A stretch of 64,000 nucleotides of DNA from G965204755 sp965243415 (GTDB lineage: Bacteria > Acidobacteriota > Vicinamibacteria > Marinacidobacterales > Marinacidobacteraceae): the NCBI GenBank assembly GCA_965243415.1, contig OZ251549.1:2542001-2606000 (forward strand), in the 5' to 3' direction. The notes beneath the pieces are model-generated. The model was given only the letters and a program-made list of their open reading frames with translations. It did not search any database and was not told the DNA's origin. Both the position numbers and the translations under genes were made by a program. Within the stretch, counting starts at the first letter, position 1, and each line of letters begins with the position of its first letter. Positions 62,837 to 64,000 of this stretch are shown piece after piece.

Positions 62837-64000
62837 GGTGCTCTGCCCTCCGGGGAACGACAGTGGGAACAGCGAGTGTATCCGCCCCGGCATCGGCCCC
62901 GCATCGGCCCCCGCCCCGGCCCCGTTGTCCGCCTCTTCCCCGGCGCTCCCGAACCCGTCCCCGGCGCGTCCCCCGGGCCGGTTCCCCCGCCTCCGCCCCG
63001 TCGCGCGGCCCCTCCCCGGCAGCCGCGCCGCACCTCCACGACCTGCCCGGCGTCCCCGCAACCGCGTCTTCCCCGGCGCTCCCGAACCCGTCCCCGGCGC
63101 GTCCTGCCGGGCCGGATCCCGCTCCCGACCCGCCGCGCGCCGCGACTCCTGACAGCGATGTCGCACCCCGACGACGAGACCCGGCCCCCGCCGCCCGGCC
63201 CCCCGACGACGACGCCCGGCGTCCCGGCAACGGCTTTCCTCCCGGCGCTCCCGAACGCGGCCCGAACACTTCCTCACCGGGCCGGATTCCGCTCCCGACC
63301 CGCCGCCCGGCCCCTCCCCGGCTCCCGCCGCACCTCCGCCGCCAGCGCCCCCTCCGCCGCCAGCGCCCCCGCCGCCGTCAGCGCCCCCGATACCACCCGG
63401 CGCGCCGGCGTCCGCCGGTTCCCTCCCAACTCCCGGCTCACCGCCGTGCGGCTCATCCCCGTCTCCGGGTAGTGGCGGCCCGGAACCCGCCGCTCACCTC
63501 CGACCCTCTCGCCCTCTCGGCCGGGAACGAATGGACTGCACCCCTCGCCCCCCCGGATCGGAACCTCCGCCGCGCCGGCCCCGAGCCGAAGAGCGGGAAA
63601 TCTCCACTGCCGGGCGACACTCCGCAACCGCCTCCTTCCCCGGCGCTCCCGAACCCGTCCCCGGCGCGTCCTCCCGGCCCGGGTCCCCGTTCCCGACCGC
63701 CGCCCGCGCCAACCGCCGAACAGCCGCGTCGCACCCCGAAGACGAGGCCCCGGCGCCCGACGACGCCCGGTCCCCCGACGACGACGCCCCGCGCCCGCTG
63801 CCCCGCTGTCCCGGCTGTCGTCCGGGCACCCGCCCGCCCCGACTCCCGACCCCGGCCCTACCGCCGCCGGGAGTCGAGCGGGGGCCGGTCGCCGAGGACC
63901 CCGCTCAGGGACGAAATCCGACCCCCGCGCTGCATCGAGTGCCGCTGTCGCCGCCTCCACCTTGCGCCGGTTCCCGGGCATCCCGGCCCCCCGCCGCGCT
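62837..64000. repeat. Gene-poor repeat-rich end of the window
   Basis: A phrase of about 34 bp, CCCCGGCGCTCCCGAACCCGTCCCCGGCGCGTC, recurs near 62939, 63075, 63245 (diverged) and 63640. It is often followed by CCCGCTCCCGACCCGCC and a GACGACGACGCCCGG phrase, spaced 135-395 bp. Open frames here are low-complexity Arg/Gly/Pro chains without homology. I support no gene. Confidence 0.7.

Noticed and set aside
63274..63981. IS30-like transposase fragment (GMSRTAVSRELGGNRR)
   Set aside because: Only about 15 residues resemble the helix-turn-helix. The rest is low-complexity and the surrounding DNA is repeats, so this is probably chance.

Overview
The window is very GC-rich bacterial DNA. The organism looks diderm: there is a TonB-dependent receptor, a lipoprotein-type beta-lactamase family protein, a class A PBP and many secreted proteins. 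The mix of a sortilin/VPS10-like beta-propeller protein, an S9 peptidase, an M19 dipeptidase, a DUF2911-like protein and very GC-rich core genes is typical of Acidobacteriota, Gemmatimonadota or related lineages, possibly an uncultured or host-associated one. Nothing here fixes the phylum, and I do not name a species.

Layout. 1-7900: the start of an exported protein runs off the left edge, then a large 16-bp repeat array, two tandem DAACS-type symporters separated by 241-252 bp repeats, a class V aminotransferase preceded by repeated copies of its own 5' end, and a DUF2911-like protein. 7960-18500: an NTPase-rich stretch (a DUF4143-type ATPase, an AAA ATPase with a C-terminal PD-(D/E)XK-like nuclease, an SRPBCC protein, and an AAA15-type ATPase with an altered Walker A), then a VPS10-like protein, a histone-deacetylase-like enzyme and a methyltransferase. 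18590-22350: a candidate structured RNA, tRNA-Leu(GAG), and a VapBC toxin-antitoxin pair surrounded by extra copies of the VapB C-terminal tail. 22370-25080: the glycolytic/secretion operon pgk-tpiA-secG, with a 1.35-kb repeat array upstream. 27230-30650: a cobalamin riboswitch controlling a TonB-dependent receptor and a PduO-type adenosyltransferase. 31180-43400: gap, hsp20, murJ-xer-tsaC, lon, two TPM-domain proteins and lemA. 43520-50440: an IS630 element, a PBP1A, a TIGR01777 epimerase and an IS1634-type transposase. 51332-62836: an S9 peptidase, two copies of an AAA15 ATPase plus Toprim-like partner, a serine beta-lactamase family protein, an M19 dipeptidase with a tandemly repeated C-terminus, and a CapA-like protein. 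The last 1.2 kb is repeat-rich with no supported gene.

Main points. (i) The ATPase/partner pair at 53548-57999 is a two-gene module resembling the ATPase-plus-Toprim architecture of RloAB, PARIS and OLD-type anti-phage systems. It lies in a tandem segmental duplication whose flanks are decayed copies of the neighbouring genes. The two copies are damaged in complementary ways: a frameshift in one partner, an in-frame stop in the other ATPase. A third ATPase at 11724-12956 has no partner and has lost the Walker A lysine. (ii) The VapB tail module occurs six times around one VapBC locus. (iii) Tandem duplication followed by decay recurs throughout the window (symporters, tsaC, aminotransferase 5' end, dipeptidase 3' end). 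(iv) Many very long open frames in the repeat arrays are artefacts of stop-free GC-rich repeats, not genes.
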